Shown here: positions 52,575-61,641 of the stretch, one piece after another | Position numbering within the stretch: position 1 is the first letter of the stretch | How the letters are laid out: each line of letters starts with the position of its first letter | NCBI GenBank assembly: GCA_005777235.1 | Contig: SXND01000155.1 | Location: 1 to 64,000 of the forward strand | Source of the DNA: Pseudomonadota bacterium | GTDB lineage: Bacteria; Tectomicrobia; Entotheonellia; Entotheonellales; Entotheonellaceae | DNA length: 64,000 bases | Direction of reading: 5' to 3' | Position numbers and translations under genes: made by a program | Notes under the pieces: model-generated | What the model was told of the DNA's origin: nothing | Databases searched by the model: none | Seen by the model: the letters and a program-made list of their open reading frames with translations, nothing else

Positions 52575-53357
52575 TTATCCTTTCGCCGCGGTGACGAGCA
52601 TCCGATTGGTGGCGAGCCCGTAGTCGGTTCCTGCCGCGGGGTCATACACCAAAGCCCCGTGTTGGATAACAATGTCACGGAAGCCGACCTGGGTGAGCAA
52701 GGCGCTGATCGTCTCCGGGCTGTACAAGCGTTCGGCGTAGGCACGATCCCGCAGCAGCCCGGTGGTTTTGGAGAGGACCAGCTCGCGGACGCGGACGACG
52801 TCATGCGCCAGTTCGCGCTTCCAGCATACCACCACATCGTCGGTCGCTTCGTGCCAGGATTCCGCACAGAAGTGCCGCCTTGCCAGGTCGTAATCAATCA
52901 TGTCGAGCAGCAAGCGCCCGCCGGAGGCGAGGACGCGGGCGACTTCGACCACCACCCGGTGGTCATCCGCCACATCCACGAAATAGCCAAAGGAGTTTGC
53001 CATGAGCAGCACCACATCCGCGCTGGCGCTGGGCAGCGCCATGGCCCGCGCATCGCCGTGACAAAACGCCACGTGGAGCCCCGCGGCGGTGGCCTCCCAG
53101 CGCCCCCGGTCCAGTAAAAAATGGGAGTAGTCCAGCACGGTGAGATGCTGATACCCCCGCCGCGCCAGCTCCAGCGCATGGCGTCCCTGGCCCCCGCAGA
53201 CATCCAGGATGCGGCTGGCCGGGTGGAGTGGCACCACGGTCTCGATAACGTCCACTTCCTGTTTCGTCAGCACCGGATTGCACACAAATGGCGCATCCGT
53301 CACCAGATAGACCTCATCGAATAGCGTTTGCCACCAGTCGTGCTCCACACGAATCAT
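52575..53357 (-). CDS. SAM-dependent methyltransferase, class I
   Basis: 260 residues. The SAM-binding motif I is RILDVCGGQGRHALELARR, motif II is near VAFCHGDARAMALPSASADV, and motif post-II is VVLLMANSFGYFVD. The substrate is unknown; the fold is the Methyltransf_25/11 type. Its ATG at 53357 overlaps the stop of the universal stress protein gene by four bases (ATGA), so the pair is coupled. It is followed closely by the ZnuC-like ATPase gene, giving a three-gene unit without a common theme. Confidence 0.82.
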   Translation of the reverse strand: MIRVEHDWWQTLFDEVYLVTDAPFVCNPVLTKQEVDVIETVVPLHPASRILDVCGGQGRHALELARRGYQHLTVLDYSHFLLDRGRWEATAAGLHVAFCHGDARAMALPSASADVVLLMANSFGYFVDVADDHRVVVEVARVLASGGRLLLDMIDYDLARRHFCAESWHEATDDVVVCWKRELAHDVVRVRELVLSKTTGLLRDRAYAERLYSPETISALLTQVGFRDIVIQHGALVYDPAAGTDYGLATNRMLVTAAKG

Positions 53358-54328
53358 CGAGCGCTACCTTCCAACAGAGGTTGCATGGTGGCCGTCCCCG
53401 GGCGGATCACTTCCACCGAGCAGTGCGCCCGAGCTGCCACAGTGGCTGAGACGCTGCCCATGAGGAAACGTTCCACGCGGCTCAGCCCCCGTGCTCCGAC
53501 CACGAGACTCTCGACCTCCCACTCTGCCGCCAGCGCGGGCAGGAGTCGCTTGGGGTCGCCGTCGTGGATCGAGGTGGTGACGGTGAGTCCGGCCGCTTGC
53601 AAGGGCTGTTGCATGGCTTCCAGCATCGTTGCGAGCCATCCCGTGGCTGCGGCGGTGTGCGGTGTGACCCATTTTTCGAGGAAGGCAGCGCCGGGGGCCA
53701 GGACGGCCGGCATACGGGCTTCGCGCACGGCAACGAGGGAGGCCGTGCTGCCGGGGGGCCAGATCCGCGCCGCCATGGCCGCGACCACGGCTTCCGCATC
53801 CGGGGAACCATCCACACCGAGCAGCACGTGTACCGGCGCTGTGGGCGGGCGGCTCGACGGACGGGCCACGCGGACAGAGTGGCGGGCGTGCATCACTACG
53901 GTTTGTGACACACTCCCCAGCACCAGACGGCCCAGGGCGGAGCGGCCATGCGACCCCACAACGATGAGATCAGGCGACCAGGCATCGGCTTGCTTAATCA
54001 CGCCCCAGCCTGGGGAGTCCGCCGACACGTCCGTGTGCACGGCCCAACCGGGAAACAGGGCCTGCACTCGCGCTTTGGCCTGCATCGCGTCGTGCTGAGC
54101 CGCCTCCATTTCCTGCACCACGAGAGCGCGGGCCTGCTGCACCTCGGGAAAGGGTGTCTCAGACGCGGGGCTGTCCGCTGACTCGAGGGGTGGGACAAAG
54201 ACCTCGGCGATGACAACAATGCGCGCCTCGGCTTGCGCCGGGAGCCCAGCACGCTGCAGATCCTCAAGGGCCCTCTCAGCACACGGAGAACCGTCATACG
54301 CAATCAGGATTTTCATGGTTTGGCTCAT
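53354..54328 (-). CDS. Tandem universal stress protein
   Basis: 324 residues with two UspA domains. Each carries the ATP-binding G-2x-G-9x-G(S/T) motif: VVGSHGRSALGRLVLGS in the first and VVGARGLSRVERFLMGS in the second. N-terminal beta strands are MKILIAYDGSPCAERALEDL and VHVLLGVDGSPDAEAVVAA. Proteins with two domains are often ATP-binding stress regulators. The start is the ATG at 54328 or 54316 (MKILIAYDG); neither has a strong ribosome site. It is first in the unit with the methyltransferase and ABC ATPase. Confidence 0.9.
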   Translation of the reverse strand: MSQTMKILIAYDGSPCAERALEDLQRAGLPAQAEARIVVIAEVFVPPLESADSPASETPFPEVQQARALVVQEMEAAQHDAMQAKARVQALFPGWAVHTDVSADSPGWGVIKQADAWSPDLIVVGSHGRSALGRLVLGSVSQTVVMHARHSVRVARPSSRPPTAPVHVLLGVDGSPDAEAVVAAMAARIWPPGSTASLVAVREARMPAVLAPGAAFLEKWVTPHTAAATGWLATMLEAMQQPLQAAGLTVTTSIHDGDPKRLLPALAAEWEVESLVVGARGLSRVERFLMGSVSATVAARAHCSVEVIRPGTATMQPLLEGSAR

Positions 54329-54487
54329 TCACAATCTGTGAGACATGACGAGTGATGATGCCCCCATAGCGGTGGCGATCGCTATGTAGCGCACCGTGCA
54401 GCATAACACGAGCCAGGGGATGCGCGCCATGGGCCTCTCAGGGATCGGCGTCGCAGCTACGTGGGAGGCGGCCCCGCGCCAGGTGGG

Positions 54488-55057
54488 TTATGGGGTCGGC
54501 CCTGCCCCGTCTTCCGTCAGGAGTTGCTCCACCAGGAGACGGACGGAGCGCGTCTGCCAATCATGCGCCCCGACCGCGAAGCTGACGATGCGTCCCCATT
54601 TATCGAGGAGATAGGTGGCGGGAATGCCAGGCACCTGCAAACGTGCTCCGAGCATATTTTGGGGATCAAGGAGTACAGGGAACGTCCACTGCTGCTGCTG
54701 GACAAACGGTGCCACGACGGTGTGTCCCGCGGTATCCAGTGCAACGGCCAGCACCTCAAAACCCCGTGCCCAGTAGTCTTGGTAGAGGAGTTGTATCGAC
54801 GGCATCTCGATCCGGCAAGGAGAGCACCACGTGGCCCAGAGATTCAGGAGCACGGGTCGCCCGCGCAGGGCCGACCATTGTACGAGGGTGCCTTCCAAGT
54901 CTGGCAAGGCAAACTCCGTGACGAAGGGCATCCGCGCCTCTGGAGGCGATACCGTGAGCGTTGGCCCGTCCATCGTCGCGCTGATGTGGCGGACGACGAG
55001 GTAGACGACGAGGAGCAAGAGCCCCGCGAGCCAGCGATAGGTCTGCAATTGTACCAC
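54488..55057 (-). CDS. TlpA/ResA-like membrane-anchored thiol-disulfide oxidoreductase
   Basis: 189 residues. An N-terminal anchor (WLAGLLLLVVYLVVRHISAT) is followed by a periplasmic thioredoxin domain with the active site LWATWCSPCRIEMPS and the cis-Pro segment GIPATYLLDKWGRI. Proteins of this class reduce apocytochromes or other periplasmic disulfides. The start is GTG 55057, with AAGGAT nine bases upstream; the coding start lies close to the broken rhodanese gene. The nearby stress protein gene is 159 bases away. Confidence 0.88.
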   Translation of the reverse strand: MVQLQTYRWLAGLLLLVVYLVVRHISATMDGPTLTVSPPEARMPFVTEFALPDLEGTLVQWSALRGRPVLLNLWATWCSPCRIEMPSIQLLYQDYWARGFEVLAVALDTAGHTVVAPFVQQQQWTFPVLLDPQNMLGARLQVPGIPATYLLDKWGRIVSFAVGAHDWQTRSVRLLVEQLLTEDGAGPTP

Positions 55058-55063
55058 AGTGGC

Positions 55064-55357
55064 TCATCCTTCTCGTCGGTGTGTATACGTGCTGCCGCGT
55101 CGCACGAGCCACCGCTGTTTTTCAGGCCTGCAGACACCAGCCAGACCCCAACGGCTCCGCTGCGCAGCCCAAACCACCCGGAGGCCACGGCGCCTAATAC
55201 GGTCCCAAGCAGCCCCAGGCTGGCTGCGGGGATAGGCGCCGTCGCATACTCGGGGGGGCTCGCGCACGTCCACCAGGAACGCTGCACCGCGCTGTAGCCA
55301 CGCGTTGAGCGTGATGGCATCCACGTCGGGGATGCTGGGCGTTGCTGGGTTTTCCAT
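55064..55357 (-). pseudogene. Rhodanese-like gene broken by a frameshift and internal loss
   Basis: The first 36 residues (ITLNAWLQRGAAFLVDVREP) are the start of a rhodanese domain and follow AAGGAG with an ATG at 55357. A run of seven G (55252-55258) then shifts the frame. With one base removed the reading continues EYATAPIPAASLGLLGTVLG, first rhodanese-like and then hydrophobic as in rhodanese-DUF2892 proteins. The active-site Cys segment is missing in either frame, so more than a sequencing slip is needed to explain it. Rhodaneses transfer sulfur; this copy should be inactive. Confidence 0.55.
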
Positions 55358-55595
55358 CACAGGGACTCCTTACTGTCGTCGCGGGGGGAGTGTATCAGAG
55401 CATGCCAGCGCCCGCGGGATCGGCCGTCGTGGGCACGACAGCTCATTATAGCATTGGAGCCTCGCGCCATGTATTTCTGTCACAGACAACGTGTCAGAGA
55501 GTATGCTATTGTACGTGACCGCAAAACCGTGAGCGCGAACAAGTAGAAGCCAGCACAGATGCAAGCCAGGCGTGAGAGTAAAGGAGACGACCGGC

Positions 55596-57206
55596 ATGAT
55601 GATGCGTGTTCCCTGGGTGACGTACCTGTCCTTACTGTGCTTTCTGAGCCTGGTAGGCTGTCAGGGACCGCAGGCGTCGCCACCAGCGGTCGGCACGATT
55701 GACGCCGCTGTGACCGCCACACGGGGCGCTCCAGGCCTGCCGGCCACCGGGCTCCTGGCCGCGGCGCAGGGGGCGTTGGGGCAGATCTACACGCAAGTCA
55801 ATCCGTCCGTCGTCAATATCCGCACGGTGCAACGCCAGACCGTGATGTTTCCCGTCGTGCCGGAAGTACCCGGCTATCCTTTTCCGCAGGGCCCCCAAGA
55901 ATTTGTCCGCCAAGGGTCTGGCTCGGGTTTTGTCTGGGACACTTTGGGACACATTGTGACCAATAACCATGTGGTCGAAGGGGCTGAGCGGCTCAGCGTG
56001 ACCTTCGCTGACGACACGGTGGTGACAGCCAAAGTCATCGGCACGGACCCAGACAGTGACCTGGCAGTGATCAAGGTTGATGCCGCGGCAGAGACGTTAC
56101 GCCCCGCGCAACTCGGCGATTCCACGCAGGTGAACGTTGGGGAGCTTGCCGTCACCATTGGCAATCCGTTTGGCTTGCAGAGTACCATGACCGTCGGCAT
56201 CATCAGCGCCTTGGGTCGGGTACTACCGATCGACTCCGATGATCCACCGGATGCCGAGTACACCATCCCTGACGTGTTACAGACCGATGCCCCGATCAAT
56301 CCGGGGAGTTCCGGCGGGGTACTGGTCAATGGCAATGGCCTGGTCATCGGCGTCACCTCGGCGATTATCTCCCCTCTAGGCGTGTCGATTGGCATTGGTT
56401 TTGCCATCCCGGCGGTGATTGTGCAGAAGGTCGTGCCCGCCTTGATTAAAACCAAGGGCTACAAGCATCCCTGGCTGGGCATCAGTGGTACGTCCTTAAC
56501 GTCGGACCTGGCAGGGGCCATGGGACTCCCGTCCACCCAGCGTGGCGCCCTCGTCATTGAAGTCCTGCCCAAGAGTCCCGCCGAGGAAGCCGGCTTGCGC
56601 GGCAGTGACCGGGAGATGCTGATCGAAGGGGAGTCCATACGCCTTGGTGGGGATGTGGTGACGACGATTGATACCCGCACCGTGAAGACGTTTGACGATT
56701 TGCTCACCTATCTCGCCCGTGCCACAGAGGTTGGACAGACCGTCGCCCTCACGCTGTTACGTCGGGACAAGGAAGAGACCCTGCGCGTCACGCTCACCGC
56801 CCGCCCCCGCTCCGAGGCGCCGCGTAATCGTGCGGGCCGTGGGGGGATGGGTGGCTCCTGGCTAGGCATTATCGGCCAGACCTTAACGCCACAAGTGGCG
56901 AAAGCCATGCGACTCTCCGCCACGCAGCGGGGCGTCCTGGTCGAGAAGGTGGAGCGCGGCAGCCCGGCGGATCAGGCAGGCCTGCGGGGCAACGATAAGA
57001 CCGTCTCTTTTGAAGGGCGGCGGGTGTCCGTGGGCGGCGATATCATCGTCGCCATGGACGATAAACCCGTGGTCCAACTGCAAGAACTGATGACGCTGAT
57101 CCAGCGCTCGCCGCCGGGGCAGTCCATCAAGCTCACAGTGCTACGCCACGGCAAGCGGATGCACGTGTATGTGACGCTGACTGAGCGCCCGCCTGCCCGC
57201 CCGTAA
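55596..57206 (+). CDS. HtrA/DegP-family serine protease, lipoprotein, two PDZ domains
   Basis: 536 residues. A lipoprotein signal ends in FLSLVGC. The trypsin-like domain holds the triad His (VTNNHVVEGA), Asp (PDSDLAVIKVD) and Ser (INPGSSGGVLVNG). Two PDZ domains follow (HPWLGISGTSLTSD... and GSWLGIIGQTLTPQ...), each with an EAGLRG or DQAGLRG loop. It degrades or refolds damaged envelope proteins. The ATG at 55596 is the first of three in a row, with AAAGGAGA 12 bases upstream. Lipid anchoring of an HtrA protein is less common than a simple signal peptide or a membrane helix. It converges with a subtilase gene. Confidence 0.92.
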   Translation: MMMRVPWVTYLSLLCFLSLVGCQGPQASPPAVGTIDAAVTATRGAPGLPATGLLAAAQGALGQIYTQVNPSVVNIRTVQRQTVMFPVVPEVPGYPFPQGPQEFVRQGSGSGFVWDTLGHIVTNNHVVEGAERLSVTFADDTVVTAKVIGTDPDSDLAVIKVDAAAETLRPAQLGDSTQVNVGELAVTIGNPFGLQSTMTVGIISALGRVLPIDSDDPPDAEYTIPDVLQTDAPINPGSSGGVLVNGNGLVIGVTSAIISPLGVSIGIGFAIPAVIVQKVVPALIKTKGYKHPWLGISGTSLTSDLAGAMGLPSTQRGALVIEVLPKSPAEEAGLRGSDREMLIEGESIRLGGDVVTTIDTRTVKTFDDLLTYLARATEVGQTVALTLLRRDKEETLRVTLTARPRSEAPRNRAGRGGMGGSWLGIIGQTLTPQVAKAMRLSATQRGVLVEKVERGSPADQAGLRGNDKTVSFEGRRVSVGGDIIVAMDDKPVVQLQELMTLIQRSPPGQSIKLTVLRHGKRMHVYVTLTERPPARP

Positions 57207-57264
57207 CAGCGCTACGGGCCAGGCGAGAGACGTGCGAGCCCAGCGCGCGCCGGCCCACCTTCTC

Positions 57265-58560
57265 TCATATCGGCTCCAACGGCTCGTTATCGTCCGTATC
57301 CGGTTGTGGTGCGGGCGCCATCTCCCAGCCACAGCGGCTGCAGGCCTCGTAGGCCACCGGCAGCTCCCAACCGTCTGGCGCAGACGGCACCGCCGCCCGG
57401 CCACACCACCCACACGGCTCGCCACACACGTAGACCGCGTGCAACAACGCCGCCAGTTCCGCACGGTCGCGGCGCCGCACACGCTGCGTCCGGACAAAAG
57501 CCGCATGGAAGGTTAGGAGGCGCTGCTGGCGATACAGCGGTCCCTCGGTATAGGCCCGTTGCAGAGCCTGGAGCTCGCGGCGCACGGCACGCTGTTCCAG
57601 TTTGTCGAGCACAAACGCTACGCCAAAAGGCACGGCAAAGATGGAAACGAAGAAATAGAGGAGGAGTCCACTGTAGAGCGCCAGGCCTGTCCCCAAACGG
57701 GCCAGACGCGTGCGCAGACGTTCCCAGACACCACTGGGATACTCGCAGGGATAGAGTCGCTGTAAATACTGGCCGGCGGTGTGGGCGTTGAGCAGGCCGG
57801 CGCCCATGGCGTACTGTGGATCGGGTGACGGCTCGGCGGTGCGTCGCAAGGCCCGCAGCCCAGCGCGCGGACTGGCACACGGCGCCTCCAGCAACAGGTG
57901 TCCCAGCACCCCAGCCACCATCGGGCTGGCAAACGACGTGCCACTGGCCAGATCGCCCTGCTGGAGTGGACGCATCACGTATTGCAGACCAGGGGCACAG
58001 AGGCTGACCCATGGGCCAAAGTTGGAGTACGAGGCTTTCACACGTGTATAGCGCGTGCTTGAACACACGCCGAGCACCTCGGGAAACGCCGCGGGATAAA
58101 ACGGCGTGCTGATGTGGTCATTGCCGGCCGAGGCAATAATCGGCAGCCCGGCGAGGTCCAGGGCCCGAACCCGGTCATGCAGCAGGGCATCATAGGTGTA
58201 GGTACCAAGGCTCAGATTGACCAGGGCGGTCGTCCCCGTGGGCTGCTGCTGGGCCAGGGTGAGGACGCGCTCCAGCGCCTCGCGCAGGCTCGCCAGGCTG
58301 AGATCGCCGTGCAGGTTCACGGGCTGGACAGCGCACGCCGCGCACTGCTGCTGGACGACGCTCTGCACCGACACGCCATGGTCGTCCAACGCATCAAACG
58401 TATCGACCAGAAAAATGACCACCCGTTGCCGGGTCGCCATCGGCAGGAGGGCTGGGTCCGTCTCGGCGAGCCACCCAGGGGTAGGGTCCGCGGTGTACAG
58501 GAGGAGACAACCCAGGGCTACCACGCTCCCGCACGCCATGAGCACGAGGTATCGGGTCAC
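57265..58560 (-). CDS. Membrane-anchored subtilisin-like protease with C-terminal Cys4 motif
   Basis: 431 residues. An N-terminal signal or anchor is at 5-25 (VLMACGSVVALGCLLLYTAD). The S8 domain shows Asp53 (IFLVDTFD), His61 (DDHGVSVQSV), the oxyanion Asn in IIASAGND and the Ser in SGTSFASPMVAG. Only eight residues separate Asp and His, against about 30 in subtilisin. A membrane helix lies at about 300-325 (LALYSGLLLYFFVSIFAVPF), followed by a cytoplasmic-like tail ending with CGEPCGWCG and CSRCGW, a probable zinc ribbon. The GTG at 58560 follows GAAAGGG; the longer frame has no ribosome site. It converges with the HtrA gene. Confidence 0.85.
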   Translation of the reverse strand: MTRYLVLMACGSVVALGCLLLYTADPTPGWLAETDPALLPMATRQRVVIFLVDTFDALDDHGVSVQSVVQQQCAACAVQPVNLHGDLSLASLREALERVLTLAQQQPTGTTALVNLSLGTYTYDALLHDRVRALDLAGLPIIASAGNDHISTPFYPAAFPEVLGVCSSTRYTRVKASYSNFGPWVSLCAPGLQYVMRPLQQGDLASGTSFASPMVAGVLGHLLLEAPCASPRAGLRALRRTAEPSPDPQYAMGAGLLNAHTAGQYLQRLYPCEYPSGVWERLRTRLARLGTGLALYSGLLLYFFVSIFAVPFGVAFVLDKLEQRAVRRELQALQRAYTEGPLYRQQRLLTFHAAFVRTQRVRRRDRAELAALLHAVYVCGEPCGWCGRAAVPSAPDGWELPVAYEACSRCGWEMAPAPQPDTDDNEPLEPI

Positions 58561-58658
58561 CGGACACCCTTTCTCTCCCCGCCCGACACGGCGGGGTGTT
58601 GCGTGAGAGAGGCATCTGCTAAGATACCCCCTCACATCGACTGCATAAAGGAATCGCC

Positions 58659-59201
58659 ATGGATCTCATCCCGTTTATCGAACAGACACTCGACGAATGT
58701 AAGCGGCGTCTCTACCGCACCCTGCAAGGGCTGACGCCTGCCGAGGTGGCCTGGCGTCCCGGTCCAGAGGCCAACTCGATCGGCTTTATGGTCTGGCATG
58801 TGGCGCGGGTCGAAGATCGCTGGTTGCACCGTTTTGCCTACGACACCGCCGAGGTCTGGCAGCGTGACGGCTGGTATCAGCGCTGCGGCCTGCCGGAACA
58901 CGATACCGGCGTGGGCTACACCGCTGTCCAAGTCACCAGCTTTCCTCACCCGGATCTCGCCACGTTGCAGGCGTATTTTGATGCGGTACGGCACGCCTTG
59001 GTGACGTATGTGCGGAGCCTCGACACCAGCGCCCTGGATGTGCATCCCCAGCGCATCCCGTTTCCAGAGGTCAGCGGTGGACGGCCTCTCCCTGCCGATT
59101 TTACCATTGGCCGCATGTTTCGCCAGCTTATTGGCGAGGAAAATCAGCATTTTGGGCAGATCGCGTACCTGCGCGGTTTGCAGCGTGGCTTGGATCAGTG
59201 A
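58659..59201 (+). CDS. DinB-superfamily protein (putative metal-dependent)
   Basis: 180 residues forming a four-helix bundle. Metal-ligand histidines are suggested by GFMVWHVARVEDRWLHRF and by EENQHFGQIAYLRGLQRG at the C terminus, the usual DinB/YfiT three-His arrangement. Members include thiol transferases using bacillithiol or mycothiol and proteins without known activity. The ATG at 58659 has AAAGGAAT upstream. It precedes the dehydrogenase gene by 83 bases on the same strand. Confidence 0.87.
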   Translation: MDLIPFIEQTLDECKRRLYRTLQGLTPAEVAWRPGPEANSIGFMVWHVARVEDRWLHRFAYDTAEVWQRDGWYQRCGLPEHDTGVGYTAVQVTSFPHPDLATLQAYFDAVRHALVTYVRSLDTSALDVHPQRIPFPEVSGGRPLPADFTIGRMFRQLIGEENQHFGQIAYLRGLQRGLDQ

Positions 59202-59284
59202 GGCGTGCGCGAACGCGTCCCAACCTTGAAGCGGCCAGGAGGCGCTGTTAGAATGCGCCAACAGCTCTCGGAAAAGGAGATGGC

Positions 59285-60238
59285 ATGGAGACAGTCGGAT
59301 TCATTGGTCTTGGAAATATGGGCATGGGCATGGCGGGGAACATCCAGAAAGCGGATTATCCCATGGTGGTCTTCGACATTCGCGCCAGTGCCATGCAATC
59401 CTTTATCAGTAACGGCGCGCGCGTTGCCGCGTCCCCGGCGGACGTGGCGCGGATGAGCGACGTGGTCTTTACCTCGCTCCCAGGACCCAAAGAAGTCGAG
59501 CAAGTGGCCACCGGAACCAACGGCGTCTTAGAGGGCATCAAACCCGGTGGGATCTACGTCGATCTGTCGACCAGTCGTCCGACGCTCATTCGGCAGATCG
59601 CCCCGCTGTTCCTGCAGAAGGGGGCCCATATCCTCGACGCGCCGGTCAGCGGCGGCAAGAGTGGGGCGGCGTCGCGGAACCTGGCGGTGATGGTCGGCGG
59701 CGAGCGGGCGATTTACGAGCGCATCAAGCCCCTCTTGGATGCCTTTGGCGATAAGGTCTTTTATGCCGGAGCCATTGGGGCCGGCAGTGTGTGTAAGCTC
59801 GTGCACAACATGATTGGTCACGGCATTCGTCAGGCCATTGCCGAAGGCTTAACATTGGGCGTCAAAGCCGGTGTCGAAGCCGAGGCGCTGTGGGAATGCG
59901 TGCGCCGAGGCGCGGTGGGCCGCATGAGTGGACTGCACGAAGGGATTCCCCGCATGGTCTTCCGTGGCGAGTTCGATCCCCCAAGTTTTGCCCTCGGGCT
60001 GGCCCGCAAGGATATCGGCCTCGCCACCGAACTGGCCCGCGAGTATAACGTCTCGATGCCGGTGGCGACGCTAGCCGAGCAAATCGCCATCCAGGGCATG
60101 GAGCGCGGCTGGGGGCATCGGGATAGTAACGTCACGTTCTTACTACAAGAAGAAGCGGCCGGCGTGCAGGTGCGGGCACCGCATGTTGATGCGGACAAGG
60201 CCGCGCAATTTATTTCCACGCATCCAGAGATCCCCTAA
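59285..60238 (+). CDS. 3-hydroxyisobutyrate-dehydrogenase-family oxidoreductase
   Basis: 317 residues. The dinucleotide motif is VGFIGLGNMGMGMAGNIQ, the substrate-binding glycines are LDAPVSGGKSGAASRN, and the catalytic Lys is in GSVCKLVHNMIGHG. It belongs to the beta-hydroxyacid dehydrogenase family, which includes HIBADH, tartronate semialdehyde reductase and glyoxylate reductase. The exact acid is not identifiable. The ATG at 59285 follows GGAGATGGC. It may be co-transcribed with the DinB gene. Confidence 0.9.
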   Translation: METVGFIGLGNMGMGMAGNIQKADYPMVVFDIRASAMQSFISNGARVAASPADVARMSDVVFTSLPGPKEVEQVATGTNGVLEGIKPGGIYVDLSTSRPTLIRQIAPLFLQKGAHILDAPVSGGKSGAASRNLAVMVGGERAIYERIKPLLDAFGDKVFYAGAIGAGSVCKLVHNMIGHGIRQAIAEGLTLGVKAGVEAEALWECVRRGAVGRMSGLHEGIPRMVFRGEFDPPSFALGLARKDIGLATELAREYNVSMPVATLAEQIAIQGMERGWGHRDSNVTFLLQEEAAGVQVRAPHVDADKAAQFISTHPEIP

Positions 60239-60544
60239 GGAGGGATACCAGACCAATCTGTCTCCACGCGCCATGGCAGTGTAGCGCGTTCCCTCCCCTG
60301 CGTGATCACACCGACGCGAGATGATACGTGTAGGTCTTGTCAGCGCAACGTATGTGGGATACCCTTAACCTCAGAGGTAGAGGTATCGGCGCAGGGTAGG
60401 GATCGCTCAGGCCTTTTACTGGGGCACAGACCCTCCTTCTCCCCTAATCCTCGTGGGCGAGGGCGTCGCAGCCCTGCCTGTTCTCTCGGCTCGATATTCT
60501 CCTCCTGTCGATGCCCTCCCTGCATATGGAGTCAAGAAAAAGTC
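60239..60544. other. Intergenic stretch before the kinase-like gene
   Basis: 306 bases without a recognised gene. It contains a partial palindrome-like segment near 60437-60470 (CCTCGTGGGCGAGGGCG), reminiscent of the hairpin at 4881-4905. No clear promoter pair was found. Confidence 0.35.
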
Positions 60545-61591
60545 ATGGCACTTCCCAGAGATGCATCCACTCCCAAGGTTGGCTTGCCTGCCTCTCAACC
60601 TGCAGCCCGCCCTGGCACACCCAGTGGCCCTGGTGTCAGAAGTCCGACTGCGTCGATACCGGCTGCCGACTGGAATCGTCTGGTGGGGATCGATATCGAA
60701 CGTTTTCATATTGAAAAGTCCTTGTATACTGACCGGACGCGTGGCACGTTTGCCGCCCACCACACACGCCTCAATTTCCGCGTCATTGTGCGGGCCTTCA
60801 ACCTTGGGGCCGCCACCCCCGGACCCGCCTTGGTCGATCTGCTCAGTCAGCAGGCCCGGGCCACCTCCCAGCTCAGACACCCCAACGTCACACGCATCCT
60901 CGCCTGCACGCTCCATGAGCGTTTCCTGATCATCGTGAGTGAATTTGCCGCCGGGGTCACCCTCACCGAGCGCCTGGCCAGCGAGCCCTCTCTGGCGGAG
61001 GAACAGGTCTTAAGTATCGCGCAACAAGCCGCAGAGGGTCTACAAGCAGGGATGCAGCATGGCTTTCGGCATGGCGGGGTGTGCCCCATACATATCCGTG
61101 TGACCACACAGCACAGGTTGAAACTCGCCGATTATTGTTGGCACATCCCGCACGACTTGTTCGCTACCCCGACGCCGCAGGGGAAGTCCACTGAGCCCGA
61201 TGCCGCGACCAATGCCGTGTTGCCCTATCGCGCCCCAGAACATCTGCTGGGCACGGATAGTGACCATCGCGCCGATATCTACTCCCTCGGTGCCACGCTG
61301 TATCATCTGTTGACTGGCCGCCCCTGTTTTCGCGCCACGAGCGTTGAACGCCTCATGGCCGTACAACGCCAGGGGGCTCCGCAGGCCCCGAAGCTCGTCA
61401 ATCCGGCCATTTCGCAATCGACATCGGATCTGCTCATGACCATGCTGGCCCATGATCGCACCCAGAGACCACCGGACTATAAGTCGTTAATCGCCAAGAT
61501 AGAGACCTGTCGGCTCGGTTCGCGTTTGCAGCAGGCCCGGAAATATATGCTAGAGTCGCAGACCGTTAGTATCCCGCCGCCCACCTCGTAA
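60545..61591 (+). CDS. Protein-kinase-fold protein, probably a pseudokinase
   Basis: 348 residues with a proline-rich N-terminal 40 residues. The kinase fold is shown by the C-lobe signature VLPYRAPEHLLGTDSDHRAD followed by IYSLGATLYHLLTGRPCF. The catalytic residues are missing: the VAIK Lys is Arg (VIVRAFN), the HRD loop reads GVCPIHIRV, and the DFG motif reads LADYCW. It therefore probably binds a partner rather than phosphorylating. The ATG at 60545 has only GGAG 13 bases upstream; the longer frame to 60302 has no family residues. There is no transmembrane segment. Confidence 0.82.
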   Translation: MALPRDASTPKVGLPASQPAARPGTPSGPGVRSPTASIPAADWNRLVGIDIERFHIEKSLYTDRTRGTFAAHHTRLNFRVIVRAFNLGAATPGPALVDLLSQQARATSQLRHPNVTRILACTLHERFLIIVSEFAAGVTLTERLASEPSLAEEQVLSIAQQAAEGLQAGMQHGFRHGGVCPIHIRVTTQHRLKLADYCWHIPHDLFATPTPQGKSTEPDAATNAVLPYRAPEHLLGTDSDHRADIYSLGATLYHLLTGRPCFRATSVERLMAVQRQGAPQAPKLVNPAISQSTSDLLMTMLAHDRTQRPPDYKSLIAKIETCRLGSRLQQARKYMLESQTVSIPPPTS

Positions 61592-61641
61592 GCCCCAACG
61601 AGCGCTGGCGCACGCGGTGACCGGGCGGCTCCCATCGTTGC

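Noticed and set aside
54844-55320. A 158-residue open frame continuing the rhodanese reading
   Set aside because: Its second half runs in another frame of the TlpA-like gene; only the first part is meaningful and is listed as a pseudogene.
57199-57219. A terminator between the HtrA and subtilase genes
   Set aside because: GCCCGTA and TACGGGC pair over seven bases, but the arm covers the stop codon and there is no T run.
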